From NCBI GenBank assembly GCA_035772785.1, contig JAOCPU010000004.1, positions 124,001-188,000 of the forward strand: a stretch of 64,000 nt of DNA, written 5' to 3'. Source of the DNA: Phlebiopsis flavidoalba. Its lineage: Eukaryota > Basidiomycota > Agaricomycetes > Polyporales > Phanerochaetaceae. The notes below the pieces were generated by a model, which worked only from the letters and a program-made list of their open reading frames with translations, made no database searches and was not told where the DNA came from. Both the position numbers and the translations under genes were made by a program. Shown piece by piece: positions 35,886 through 48,084 of this stretch (its first letter is position 1; the number at the start of each line of letters is the position of its first letter).

Positions 35886-37260
35886 AGTATGCCCAGGTAT
35901 AAGACGCCTCTGCCAGAAGAACTAGGATAATCCGGTGACTGTGACCTGGACGGGCGGCGTGAGTGGTGAATAGCGTTGCGGAAGAAGGGCCCAGGGCCAT
36001 GCGAACGCGAACTCAGCAGGTAAGGTGCACGCTATTTACTTGTAAGTCCCATCCGTTAATGGTAGAGCTCTTACACGGGCGTCTGACACTCTTCTTATTC
36101 GCTATAAGCATCGCAATCAAAGTGCAAAGGTCAATACAAGCTATCCTGACGTCGTTCACGTCTGTCGGACTTTCAATCAAGTCTCCTCTGGCACAGCGAC
36201 CATTGGTGAGTTATACACGCACAGACGCGCGACATGTGGACGAATTACTAGAGGAATGCTCATTGAAACATGACCTAGGCTGCACAACAATCACAGAGCT
36301 TCAGACCCTTCTTGAGGCGGTAGAAGGAGGCCGCCAAGGTCGTTCAGCAGGCTCGCGAGTGTGCGCGGCTTCCTCATACCAAGCTTAGAGCAGCTGCTGA
36401 TACGACTCGACGCGCAGACCGAGTCAAGAAGCTGAAGGATGGCCACGGACACAGGCTACCAAGGAGATTGACGACCGATACAGGATAAGTACAAGGAGGA
36501 GGAGTTCAAGGCCTTTGAGGCATCGGTGCGTCCCTCCCGCCCCAGCCGCATGCAAGCGCACACCCTCAACGTCGCATACGCAGCACGCGGGCAGCACGCA
36601 GACAGCCCAAACCGGGGGGGGGGGGCGATCGATAAAGAGGAACCGAGGTGACCCAGAAAGCTGAGATCGCGGTTCCCCCCCCTCGGCACCAGTACTCCCC
36701 CAAGAACAAGGACGCGGTTCCTGAAGAAGCTGCTCGACCGGGTGAAACCCTCATCTCGCCAGAGCTGCACCGGAACCTGGCCAAGGCAGAGTAGGCCGCC
36801 CGGCGGGGCGACCGCGCGCACGCTTCTCGGTAGACTCGCTCTCGTCAGCCATACCGTAGTGAGTAGCATACCCACAATTAAGACCGCCCGGAACGGACTC
36901 AACATCATTTCTGTACAATCATACCCTGAAGTACCCTGAGAATACGGAGATCAGGGGAGACATTTCTGCCCACTCGACGCTGCCGTACCTGAGGCACACA
37001 GGTCGTTCGGACCGACTGGTGGCGACGACCCAGGAGGTGCAGCGTGCTCATAACGGCCTCCGCAATATGTATGATCATATTCCTGCCATAAACGAAGGTA
37101 CGATGCTCAGACGCATGGGTGAAACGCTATTACGCTGCTCCGTACATCTCTCGGAGATTGGTTGTAGTGCCGTTACGCTTTTGAACATGCAGCCGTCAAG
37201 AGTGGACTGCCTTTTGGCCTGACAGTAGGGTCTTGCCGATTTCATGCACCTACATGTGTC
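35886..37260 (+). CDS. Unknown protein with charged helical region
   Basis: Coding-like text on the plus strand, divergent from symplekin. Exon pieces: TRTDARHVDELLEECSLKHD (about 36208-36270), KEAAKVVQQARECARLPHTK and LRAAADTTRRADRVKKLKDG, KYKEEEFKAFEAS (to 36529, then a GTGCGT donor), VPPPRHQYSPKNKD (36670-36710), and EVQRAHNGLRNMYDHIPAIN (37037-37090). The Lys/Glu/Ala-rich stretches predict coiled coil. I do not recognise a family and propose no function. Start and end are uncertain. Confidence 0.45.
36614..36625. repeat. Run of 12 G in the unknown coiled-coil gene
   Basis: G12 at 36614-36625 with a C8 run at 36675-36682, both in the intron-exon junction region of the unknown gene. Confidence 0.75.
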
Positions 37261-37672
37261 CAACTGGCTGTTCCTTGGCAAAACTCCAAACAAGCAGCAG
37301 CTCTGGTGGTCCGTGCATGCCACATCGGCTCCGACACAATTCCGATGCCAAGGTACTATCGCATAGGCATATCGCATAGTAGACTTTTGGGTTAGATACA
37401 CATGAAGGACAGCGGTTGGTCGATGAGGAGCACAATGAAAGCAGACAAGTAAAACACAGAAACGAGGGACCCCGCGATTCCGAATGTGTGCGTTTAGCTT
37501 GAGGGGGATGCTAGAAGATCAAACCGTTGTTAGCATAAAACAGTTGCAAATACGTATGAGCGTTTCGAGACATACAATCGGGATGAACTGGAAGAGAGCG
37601 AAGCGCGGAAAAAGTAGGGCGGGGGAGAGCTCGTCAGCAAAAGGGGGAGTTCAAGTTTCCAGTTCCAGGGCA

Positions 37673-38420
37673 CTAATCGCGGTAACCAGGTGGGATGACT
37701 GAGTACTCGAACAGTTTTGTGTCAGCACCAATCTGATGAGCAAAGCAGATGTGTAATTAGTCGACTGATATATAGTAGGCTGAAAGAGAAGCACCGTACA
37801 CCTGGGCGAAAAAACCGTGCTTGACGGGCTTGTACGAGCACGAGAACTCAGCGAGGTAGTGGGCCAAGCCCATGCCTCGGCTTGACCTCGACCGAGTTGA
37901 CAGACCTAACGCGGCGAGCCTTGTTCACATTCGCTCGCCCGTCGGCAACTATTTTCCCCCAAGCGACGCACCTTTCCGTTGTAGTTATGCCCGACAACTG
38001 GCTGCCATCATCTCGGGACAATGATCATGTCACGGAGGTGGGTCTTTAACGACGGCGGGGCCTTCCTCATTTGGTGGGGCCTCTTCTTTTCGCCTTGCTA
38101 AGCTTCTTGTATGAGAACCCATGGGCTTGCGCTTGAGACCGTCGCTGGAACCGACGGGCGTGCGACCACGGGCATGGACGAGCCTAGTGGTTTGGTCTGC
38201 TCAAGATGCTTTCCGTCCTCTGCAGTCATCATAGTTCGTGCACATACCTGCAACGAACTAATTCCCAATATGATGATCCATGAACCTGAATGTAATTCTG
38301 TGGTAAATTAGCCTACGCACCTCCTCGTTTGCTCAAATCCATTGCTTTGTCAGCTCAACTCCGCGGTAGGAGAACGTACGGTAGTCGCTCTTCTTCTTGA
38401 GCTCGGACGCGAGGTGGGGT
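37673..38420 (-). CDS. RPS15: 40S ribosomal protein S15 (uS19), divergent or error-rich
   Basis: uS19 sits at the head of the small subunit near the decoding site. Family blocks on the minus strand: ELKKKSDYRTFSYRGVELTK (38400-38340), then MDLS..NEE after a shift, intron, LVHARGRTPVGSSDGLKRKP, KKLSKAK, the frame-shifted APPNEEGPAVVKTHLRDMII and VPEM, NYNGKV, intron, VEVKP, HYLAEFSCSYKPVKHG, intron, IGADTKLFEY. The order and intron positions match eukaryotic RPS15, but several normally invariant residues differ (ARARRRFQRGLKR reads ARGRTPVGSSDGLKR; the C-terminal IGATHSSRF reads IGADTKLFE). Either this copy is decaying or base errors are dense. The stop is at 37673-37675. The first exon is not located; the frame runs open further upstream to 38674 with unfamiliar sequence. 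Confidence 0.7.
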
Positions 38421-38961
38421 CGTAATCTCGGATCGTCGCTCGCAACATCGCACAAAAATCGCACACCGTCAAGCAACTCCTCTGCCCTCTTTTCAAGCAT
38501 TCGTCGCCGCCCAGTCAGCGCGGGCGGGACATGGATGCACTCACCATTCTGCGTTGTCGGTGGGAGCGTGCGCCGAGCGACTAGGTCTTGCGTTGGCTCT
38601 GGCAGATCGGAAGTTTTGAAATCAACAGGTGGGTGGCTGGAGCCAGGCCCGAAACATCGAAAGGGGGAACACAACTGTACAGCAGCCCGCCACGCGCTGC
38701 TACAGGCAAAGTATTAGTTTGGGGCGCTCAGAGAAAATCACAAACCCGACTCACCGTCGTCGGGATAGAATCCACAGGTCTTCCGTCAGGATTAAACGTG
38801 AGTACACCGTCCTTGCGTAGTGGCGAGCTTGCACCTTCATCTCAACGCGTGTTTTGTAGTGATTTGTGGCTGCCGCTTCTTCCCACTCCAAGACTAATTC
38901 AAAGTGCGTTTAATGGACTCTCGCGAAGAGCGAAAACTTACGGATGGTTTCGCCCTTCTAG

Positions 38962-39471
38962 ATGCGTTTTACATTTGCTGCATACCTTCTCCTCCAGATC
39001 GGTGGCAACACCTCCCCCTTCTGCTGATGACATCAAGAAGGTCCTCGAATGTCCGTCAGGCATTGAGACTGACGAGGAGCGCCTCTCCAAGCTCCTCACC
39101 GAGCTTGAAGGCAAGGACATCAACACTGGAGTCCCATTTCGATGTTTCGACCGTCATAATATTAACCTCCGCGTTTTAGTTTGCTTAGGTTACAAGTTAG
39201 ATCTGGGGTAGGAAAAATCTCCCGAGGCTCTTCTCGAAGTCTCTTGCGCGTTCCTTCCGGTGGTGTGCTGCCAGTCTCTGATGGCGGTGCTTCTGCTGGT
39301 GCCGGAGTTGCCGCTGGCGGTGCGGCTGCTGCTGAGGGCCGCTGGGGAAGAAGGAAGGAGGAAGGGAGAAGGTATGTGTCGGGTTGCTATTTTCTGAATG
39401 CATGCTCACAATGCTATCCTCGGAGGACGAGGAGTCCGCACGACGACATGGGCTTCGGTCTCTTCGACTAA
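38962..39471 (+). CDS. RPP2: 60S acidic ribosomal stalk protein P2
   Basis: P2 pairs with P1 on the P0 stalk and recruits elongation factors. ATG at 38962 directly follows a splice acceptor (CTTCTAG), implying a leader intron. Reading across one shift: AAYLLLQIGGNTSPSADDIKK, ECPSGIETDEERLSKLLTEL, EGKDINT, an intron of about 50 bp, then SVPSGG, an Ala/Gly hinge (GAGVAAGGAAAAEG), an acidic Lys/Glu stretch interrupted by an intron at about 39371-39420, and the invariant tail DDDMGFGLFD with TAA at 39469-39471. The C-terminal tail is diagnostic of P proteins; SPSADDIKK and GGNT place it with P2 rather than P1. About 110 residues, as expected. Confidence 0.92.
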
Positions 39472-41250
39472 AAGCTTGCGTATACTGACTATCATGTAGC
39501 ATCACGATGTAGTTGTCTATCCTCCCGACGTTCATTTAGGGAGCATGATCACACCTCGTTGCGGCACTTGAAACTGACTGTCTGATAACATTCAAATCTC
39601 GTGCACTGTAGGCGTGTTGTGTGTGGTTTCACTAAATATCAGCTTGGACACTCGGCCTCTACGCTACGAAAGTGGCGAAGGACTTCACTCTCACTATGAC
39701 GGGCATGTGCCGTCTTGAGTCGGATGTCTGCACCATTTCCTCCGCGGAGATGTTCTCTTTAGCTATGCCTTGAAGCAGCGCCACACATGCGGGATGTGGC
39801 GATCCTGCGGCAAAAAACACATGCATGATTTAAGCCAAAGCGAGCATGGTATGTTTTCGGACGTTGGAATCTTCGGTCGTCGCAACCGTCCATATATGAT
39901 GACACTTTCGAGCAGGGTCGCGACGTTGTCGTCGGACCGTGCGTCGCGGCGATGGATATTACGATGGATTTTACGCGTGAATAATACGCCAGTGGTGTCC
40001 GGACTCGGATCGGATCGAAGTCCAAGGAAAAAAAACCAAGGAGGGGAGGCTGAAACACCTAGGGACACTGCGCTAGGTTTTGTTTGCGATAGGAGTACCC
40101 AAGAGCCTGTGCCTGTTCTCGACACACGCATTGGCCGTTTTACGTCAGTATAGAAGGCTAAACTTTTACCCACACTGTGGGCCACACACCACTCGCCATC
40201 GCGAGGGAGATTGATTTGTCAGGGGGCAGACCGCGGACGAGCAGCAAGGCAACAGCGCGCGGCGAGCCGGTGCATGGTGTGCACATCGCCACTGCCAGAG
40301 CCGAGGCGAGCACATCAAGGATCGCGTGACGGTGGCGTGTGACCTGGCTGTGACGCCCAGCAAAAAGAATATTTTGGGTAGCCGGTGGTGCCTTATTACC
40401 GGCGGGGTCGGGATTGCTGGCTTCGCAGAAGCACCCGTTTGCGAGGAGACGGTTTGCCCTTTCCGGTAGATTCCCGCGCGGCAGCTGGAACCTGCCGCCG
40501 GCAGAAGAATGAAACGGCCCGCGTACGCTACGCCGGGCATCCTCTCTTCTGCCGCGGCTCAACGGCAGGAGACGATCTGCGGGAGGCGCGCGGGCCGGCG
40601 GGAGCCCCTGTCAGTGGGCGGTGCCTGCCAGGCGTAGCAGTACTGCCGCACGAGGGTGAGCGCGGGCGGCGGGGGCCAAGAGGGGCTGCGCGGAGTGGAC
40701 CCGCATGCAGGCCGCCGAGGCAGAGCGAGCGCGGCGCGGGCGGCCGCGGAGGGCGACGAACAGCGGCGGGACGTGGGATCGAAGGGATGCGGAAGAGCAG
40801 AATCAGGGACGGGAGGTGTGACACGTGACGGGGCGGTAGGCGGTGTGGATTGGGGTGATGCCACGGTTATGACCGCGCCGCTGTGTTTATTGTTGAGCTG
40901 TCACACGAAGCGGCTTCGCGCCGTGACTGGTGCAATTGCGCTGCTCTTAACACATCCTTTCGCGCTCTCTGCCTCGCTCAACTCGAGCTTCTTATGAACC
41001 TCCGCCGGCATACAGGACTCCTTTCCTTCTCCTGCCTCCTGCCTCCATCTCCCTTCGTTCCATTCGCGAGGCCTCTGCTCGCGCACCTTCCTCGACCCTG
41101 GCTATTTCACGCGCATAGTCGCGTCTTTCCTGCTTCACTTCCCACATCCTCTTCGTGTTTCGTCTCTGCGTCTCTGGTCCCACCCTGCGCACGTCTCATG
41201 TCGCGCTCTAGTTGCAGAAGGCTTCCAAGTCGTCGCCATTTCACCCCAAC
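39472..41250. other. Unassigned, GC-rich, with CT-rich leader at right
   Basis: 39480-40150 shows no family. 40160-40860 is very GC-rich with overlapping open frames on both strands, none recognised. 41000-41240 is a long pyrimidine-rich stretch (CTCCTTTCCTTCTCCTGCC type) that looks like promoter and leader of the following transcription factor gene. Confidence 0.4.
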
Positions 41251-44200
41251 ATGCCCGGCTCGCCTCCCCATGGGCATGGAACGCGAGTTCTCCTCGCATG
41301 ACCATACTCTCGTCTCGGAGACTCCACGCAGCAGCAGCCACCTCCTGGTGGACCCCTTGCAGGCGTTGCCTTTGTCAAAGGAGGCAAAACGCAAACGACT
41401 CAGCAATGGTGAGCACACCATTCCATCCGTCCCCCGTACACATAGCCCTGAACACGCGGTCCCCAAGGCCTGCGATATCCTGTCACAACAGAGCAAGCGT
41501 CGCTGCGACGGCACCGTGGTGAGCTTCTCCTCTCTTCCTTGTTCCCGAGCACATTCGCGGACTCTTCACATATTGCCAATTGCTTAGCCTCCGTGCATTA
41601 GACTGGTATGGCGCTCCCATGTCTCACTCTCCAAACTCTGTTCGATTCATTTTCTTGTTGCTCCGTATTTGGGCTACTCTTGTGCTTCGTGTAGGAGTGC
41701 ACGTACACGGACTCCAACTCCGGACGTCCCGTGCCGGCTCCTCGTTGTCTCGTGAGCACTCAGGAGAGGCCGCCGCCAGCATAGCCAGGGTCGACGCCGT
41801 AGGGACGGTATTTCGTGAGACCAGCGCCATTCTTCAGATTTTGCCCACACGGAGTGACTCTACCGCTGGGGCTACCGCTGGAGAACACGAAATCTTCGCC
41901 GTCAGGCTGATCATCTCGAGACAATAAGGCAAACGTGTCAAGCCTGGAAACGGCGAACAATGCACGGCGAACGCGTCGTCTATTACGGTCTAAGCCCTGG
42001 TATTGGACTCGGGCCACAGCTCCCCGGGACCATAACCCATAACGTGGGATTCCAAGACGCAGCTCATGCTGATTAATTGTGCGTCCTCTCTCGGCCCAGA
42101 ACGCGTCTTCTAATTACGTGTTTTGTTGCAGTGTATCTTTGCACACTGTAATCCGACACCGCTTGATCCTACACAAGCCCTCCTTCCTCGCCTCCCTCAC
42201 GCATGATCAGGTCCCGCAATCCCTCAGTCCTGGCCATTTTGCGCCATTGCGGCACCGTACGCCGAAAAGAGATCGTGCGAGCGGCGCGCGCCTATGCCTC
42301 GCCTCGCGGGAGTCAAGTTCTTCCAAGGAGGCCAGTCAGCCTGATGTTTGACGCATCTGGCCGTCTCTTGAGTGAGCCCAACTCTGGCTACCGCACAGTG
42401 CCTTGTGCCTTCTCGAGATGCATGAGGGTCGCCGCAAGCCCATTCATGGACGAAACACTATCGCTAACTTCGTCGGTAAGTTTCAAAATCACTAAGCTTC
42501 CGATTTGGTCGGCGCTTGATTTCACCATCACCTCTTACCCACTGGCATATGCTCAACATGGCAACCGTCTATCAATGCTTCGCGGTTTTCTCAGACCTTG
42601 CACTCCAGGGTGTTGGAAGATGCATTGGAAGTGCACAAGGCGCGACAGGGAATCCGTCCTGGCAACCGCTTTCCGCGATCGAAGCCCGGCAATACACCAT
42701 TGAACGCGAATGCACCCGCCGGTGCTTTTGGCTCGTTCAGGTGCATGCATTGGATCAACGGCATCTACACCTACCGGGCCAATGCTCCCCACGCTGCGTC
42801 GAGATGATGAAAAATTATACCTTTACCAGTCGACGAAGACGACTTTGAGCTTGGGAAGATACACCGAGACCGGTAAATAGTCTCGTGTGCCCGCTTCCGT
42901 CATCTCCGTGGGCTGACTCTCGCGTGCGAATCGTCCACGCTTCTTCGCGCTCCTTCAACTTGCCGTTTTCTGCACCAGAATTCCTGCACATCCCGGGTCC
43001 ACGTAAGAAGACAGCGTCAGAGTTTGGTCATGTGTGTGTCGCGCGCTTTCCATGTATTCAGAATTTGGAAGCGGTCCTTGGTGCGGTTGTTTCTTTATCC
43101 TCTTTGTGCCCGCATTGGCCCACTAGAAGCCATGTGGCTGATCACCGTGGCTGTCTCTTTCTAGCCACTCAAAGAGTGTACAGGCCCGTCCGCCGGCACT
43201 GGCCTCGTGCAGGGAAGCAGTCCAGGTAAGCAGTGTTCAGCTAACCTGCAGAGGCAGCTTGCTGATCGTCCGGCCGTGATTGCATCGATTGTTTACAATG
43301 CAGACCTGGCTCGCTTCCCTGCCGGACCACCTGCGTTTCTCGCAGGAAAACCTCGACAAGCAGATCGACATGTTCGAAGCAGGCTCGACAGCGAGTGCTT
43401 GGTGCTACTTGCTTCATGCATGCGCTCCATCCATGCTACATTCTCGAACTGACAGATGTGAGCGGTCTTCCCACTGCGCCCGGAGATATTGGTCTTATTG
43501 GTATTGCGTCGTTAGGCGGAGGAGGGCAGACTGGGTGCAGAACCCATCAGCTGGGTTCGAGACCAGCTGGACATGATATTCAAGGCGACTGGGACACCGC
43601 GCAAAGAACACTATACTATGTAAGGCACCCGTTTCTCTATACTCGGCATCAAAGCTAACGTCGACTCATTCTCCGTGAAATAGCGGCTGTGCACTTTGGG
43701 TAAGCGTTGTATTGCCGTTCTCACCACGTCATAGTTTCTGACCGCATCTCCTTCCGCTTCCGCAGACGTACAGCAAATACTACCCTAACGACCCCCCGCG
43801 TGAAGGAGTGGGACGACGCGTTCGAGGGCCTCTGGGCTTCCGAGTGACCTTGTCGCCGAGCAGTGGCGCAAGACGCAATCCGAGCAGCAGTCCCAGATCG
43901 GAAGCGCACGTACCCGGTCGACAGCGTCTCGCAAGGACGACTCGAGCCCCGCCTTTGCCGTCGCCTCCTCCGACTCGTCGCCGTCCTCGTCCCACACGCG
44001 GCTCTCGTCCCCGCGCTCGCAGCACTCGCAGGAGTCGTCCGCGCGCAGCTCGCACCCCGCAGACCGCCACCGCAGCGGACCACGCGCACGACGCCCCGCC
44101 TCGTACGCCAGTCAACGTGAGCGTCACGTCGCCCCTGGCCGCCGTCAGCCGCAACAAGGACGTGCAGCAGCAGCAGCAGCAGTACACCCCGGGCCATCGC

Positions 44201-44418
44201 CCGATTCAGCCGCAGCAGTTCGCTACCGTCGCTCAAAGGCGTTTTTGGTCTGGGATGCTTGCGGTTACGTCGACTCGTGGAAGCCGTCCCCCGAGGCCGT
44301 CAGTTCGCGCAGTCCGTGCAGATCTCGCGCCCGGAAGGCCCGTGGAATGATCAACAGCCCCGCACGAACGACCTTGGGCGCACCCGGGCAACCATCCAGC
44401 AATGAGCTGGCGGCATAG
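41251..44418 (+). CDS. Second Zn2Cys6 transcription factor
   Basis: GAL4-class nuclear regulator. ATG at 41251 (MPGSPPHGHG) or 41275. The zinc cluster is split by introns and partly blurred: KACD....QSKRRCDGT (about 41468-41515), then ECTYTDSNSGRPVPAPR after the acceptor at 41696, which is the usual exit of the cluster in basidiomycete factors. Central domain pieces: PVDEDDFELGK (42828-42860), TWLASLPDHLRFSQENLDKQ and DMFEAGSTASAWCYLL (43300-43405), then LHPCYILELTDV. The C-terminal part is NDPPRVKEWDDAFEGLW, a Ser/Arg/Gln-rich low-complexity region with a CAG run at 44164-44181, and VWDACGYVDSW. It ends at TAG 44416-44418. The two Zn2Cys6 genes differ in zinc-cluster exit and C-terminus, so they are not recent duplicates of each other. 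Confidence 0.75.
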
Positions 44419-45339
44419 CGAGTGGTCAGTAGGCCTCCGGCCGTCTTTTTTTCGGCTTCGTCGTGTTCGATACGATTTCGGCCGGTTCAATTGCGATCTT
44501 TCTCCTTGTCTCTCTAATTTTTATTCGATTAACCTGCCGTGCTCCGTTCAGCGTGTCGTCGCTGTCCGTCAACTCCCAAACCTTATATATAGCATGTTTT
44601 TGCGTCATAGTGTGTACTCTTAGGCATCCACACCACCACGCTGTTTATGGTCATCTTAATCTCTGTTAGATTAGCAAAACCCAACTTGTTACATACTGTT
44701 CGGTGCCCACCGTTTTTACACGCAATAATGGGGAGTTTCGCCTGCACCGCGCAGCCCCGGACGGCCCTGTGAACCTCACGCGAAAATTGGTCGACGACGC
44801 TGGCGCGCGCGCGCGGCATCTCGCCACGTCCAGCTCCCGCATCTAGAGAGAGCATGCTGTAAAAGGCACTTCTCCGCAGGGCCCCGCCGCGACAGGCGTG
44901 GGCTCGCGTGTGAGACACCGGCGGAGGGGCCCTGCCGTACCGCGGCAGCTCGCCGCAGGTTGCGCTTGCGCTGCCCACACGCGTGGGCCTGCCGCGAGGA
45001 TGCGGGAGGGTCGCTGCAGAAGCCGCACTGCGGCGGGACGGGACGGGGCAGAAGCCCGCAGGTTACGCAAGGGCACGCGGAGAAGCACTGCGGGTGTTGC
45101 AACGCCCGGGCGACGTGGCGTGCTTTTTTTAGCGTGGCGGGTCGCAGAGACATCGGTGCCGCACGCCGCTCTGTGTGCCAAATGTTTTATTGTTCCTGTC
45201 GGTACCGAAACCAGGGTCAAAGCTCTGCTCGTAATAGATTCGTGGAATAAGCCGGTGCAGATTATGGTAAGGCCTTCGTCGCTCGGTACAAAAAACCGGC
45301 ACAGTCGCGGTGCGCGTATACGTACGTACGGGACATGAC
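44419..45339. other. Intergenic / unassigned, GC-rich part at 44750-45110
   Basis: The transcription factor 3' flank is AT-rich to about 44720. 44780-45110 is GC-rich with a minus-strand Cys-rich open frame (FSACPCVTCGLLP, CGFCSDPP) that is continuous with the glycosyltransferase strand, but I cannot place it in a family. Confidence 0.35.
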
Positions 45340-48084
45340 TAAATTCGAGGCGTGGTTTCCCCTGGGCTGCGCTCGACGGGTGCCCCATCTGGGCACACGA
45401 GTGATCCGGAGGAAGTGTGATGCATGGGCCGCGTTGCCACATCGGAAGAGTTCCTGACCTCGCAGCGCGGCGGCCGCGCTCTTGGAGATCGATGCCATTG
45501 TCGTGAGCAATCCGAGTAGGTCCAGCACGGGCAGCGCCTCCCACTATCCGGCATCCGTGCCCTCCGGCAGGTCCAGCAGTCCCGTCTCGAAGAAGGGGGC
45601 ATGTCGGAGCCGAGATCAAGAACAGGGGTGGGGCGCAACAGCAGGGAGCTGGTAGAACTTCTTTTTCAGATCGTACAGCTTCTGGTGTCCATCTCCTTCA
45701 CATGCGAGCCAACCTCGAGGTGGTTGGTCGACAGGGAGCGATAGTCGCGCGGAAGTTTGGGATAGAGTAGTTACATTACGTAGCCCCGCAGAAACGCGAG
45801 CTCGATAAAGTATTTTTTCCACGACCGTGTCCCACTTGTTCGACCTGACGCCAGGGGCGATGATGCCGCTGACAGGCAAGAGGGTTCCCGACAGGCGTGC
45901 CGCGAAGGTAGTCATCGGAACTCTCGCCAGTGCTCAGGAAAGTAGACTGCGCCCCAGCTGCAGGGGATCTGCGAAAGATACGGTGTGTCGACGTGTTCCG
46001 CGGACGCCGAAGCAAGGACCGTTCGTGCGTCGAAAACGGTGTCGCCCTCTGGGACGCAGCTCCAGAATTTTTCTGTTGATATAGACTGATTCCAAATAGC
46101 TGCGGGTGAGGGGTTTTCAGGTCGGCCGTACCTGCTCGGGAGTATGGATGATGCGCACTAGACAAATTGGCGGGACACAATACCGGTATTGCAGCAGGGA
46201 CATCTTAATCCAAGCATAAAACAGGGGCGAGACCTCGATGTCATCTTCCAAAATGAGCCCGTAAGAGTGGTTAGACTGGGGGTACCACGACTCCACTTAC
46301 TGCGGGGCAGTAACCCTCCATGGATGATTCGACGGTGAATGAACACAGGACCATGAGGCCAATGGAATTCGTTGATCAGCTGTAAACGTCCGCGGGCCGG
46401 CGGTGTCTGTTTCGATGTTGATACGAGTGCGTCGCGACGTGGTCTCCAAAAAAGTGCGCTGCCGAGAGTGAGGTCAGGAGGCGGCCAAGGGGACTTGGGC
46501 CTGTCGTCGGTGATGACGCTTATCTCAAGCTGTGGTTTAGCCCAATCTGAAGCAACAAATGTCGTGAGCCTCAGCCGGGAACATCGATCATACTTCTGGA
46601 GCAACTCACTACGCCATGCGTCGACAGAGAGCGAACTAAACCAATCGCAATATGGCAAGTCTTCATCCGGAAATCCGTATCAACGGCGGTTTTGAGGCGT
46701 GCTTCTGCGACAAATTACGGAAATAGTGCTTCCGAGGGACGGTGAGTTCGAGCCCAGAAATTATGATGGGCAGTCGAGTAGGAGGACAGGGGTGAGGAGT
46801 TGATTTGCATCTCTTGGACCAATAGATTGACGTGACCAGGAACCGAGGTCACTTTGATCGTGCAGCGAGGTAGCGGTAGCAACCTTACCGAGACATTAAG
46901 TGCTAACTTCCGGATAGTTTGGCTCGTCCGGGTAACACCAAGAAAGATCGAAGGATTCTCCCCTCGTTTTGCATTGCGACATAACGCAGGGGCTGAAATG
47001 ATGAAAGTTTGTTTCCGAGCCGAAAAGAACGACAGAGATGGGTGGTTTCGGACTTGCAAGCCAGGCTATCCGACTGCAGAATATTCTCTTCAGATTGGGT
47101 AGTGGTCACAGCAAAAACGGACCGTTCCGTTTCGGGTAGTCTGCTTTGCGGAGCAGGCTGCTCGCTTTTGACCAACGGCACCAAGCGTCCCCAAAAGGGT
47201 CTCGAGACACGACGATCCCGCCAACGCGTTCGAATCGTGCGCGAAAGATATGTTCCCTAGAGAGCGCCAGACGTCGTAGACCGGAGTAGGAGAGACATCG
47301 TGAGGTGGAATCAGAGTGGGACTCAACAGAGAAGGGCGGGACGAGAAAGGCGGCGGTCTTGGGCTCCTCGTTTGCTTGAACGCAGACAGTATTTTGACCA
47401 ATGATATCAAAGCCTTTAGGTCCGACCGGAAGCGGGAGTGAGTAGAGGGCTTGAGAGCATTTCCAGTGTTTCGAAAGTCAATTCTTTAAGGCTATTTGAG
47501 TCGAATATAATGAGCCTGTCCGCGCGACGATCTGGCGGGCAGCATAGAGAATAGCAGAGCCTTCCTCGAGTCCATTAAGCCACGTGGTTTATCGAGGTGT
47601 CGATGTGCATGTCCTCTTCGTCCGTCAGAACGTCGCGTTATTTAGAATATCGCGGACGGCGCGAACCGTTTCAGCAGGGCATACCAGAACGATTTCTTGG
47701 ATATGCGAAGATAGCGGTAAGAGAAACTCATAAGAGTCTCTGAGAGTGTATCTATAGAGCTGCTCTCCACGGGAACAATAGCGACGGTGACGAGACTTTC
47801 AGTTTCGCCAGCAAATTGGAGGGTAGTCAGCTGGCCCAATAGATAGATCGAACGGTTCTGCCGGTGCATCCAAATTGGGGTCGGACCGAGTGAGCGAGAA
47901 GGTTGTGTTGATGTACGCGTCTGTAGCAGAGGTAACTTCTAGTCCGAAAGGCGGTGATACGTTCAGATTCTCCCTGGGAAGGACGGGATAACTTGAGCAA
48001 GCAGAACCAAGCCAGGGTCGAGCAGGTGAGCAGCAAAGGCACGGCGAGCTTCCTTCCTTTCCTCATAACGAGTTTGCGAAGCAT
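45340..48084 (-). CDS. Type II membrane-anchored fungal glycosyltransferase-like protein
   Basis: The N-terminus at ATG 48084 is MLRKLVMRKGRK followed by a single hydrophobic helix (LAVPLLLTCSTLAWFCLLKL), a signal anchor typical of Golgi glycosyltransferases. Downstream text: VAIVPVESSSIDTLSETL, NFWARTHRPSEALFP, DLPYCDWFSSLSVDAWRSE, NEFHWPHGPVFIHRRI, and the likely metal and nucleotide-sugar motif LILEDDIEVSPLFYAWIK with its D-D acidic pair. Then QYRYCVPPICLV, RSYLESVYINRK, APGVRSNKWDTVVEKIL, LYPNFADYRSLSTNH, KLYDLKKKFYQLP, VLDLLGLLTTMASI and QELFRCGNAAH. Length about 800 residues. The family occurs widely in basidiomycetes as a GT-A-like protein of unknown acceptor; the donor sugar is not inferable. 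The C-terminal limit near 45340 is approximate. Confidence 0.68.

Noticed and set aside
40385..40828. GC-rich plus-strand open frame of 147 codons
   Set aside because: Arg/Gly-rich composition follows from GC bias, similar frames occur on the other strand, and no motif is seen.
44843..45619. Long minus-strand open frame of 258 codons after the glycosyltransferase
   Set aside because: Only its upstream part overlaps recognisable glycosyltransferase text in a shifted frame; the rest lacks motifs and may be GC-driven openness.
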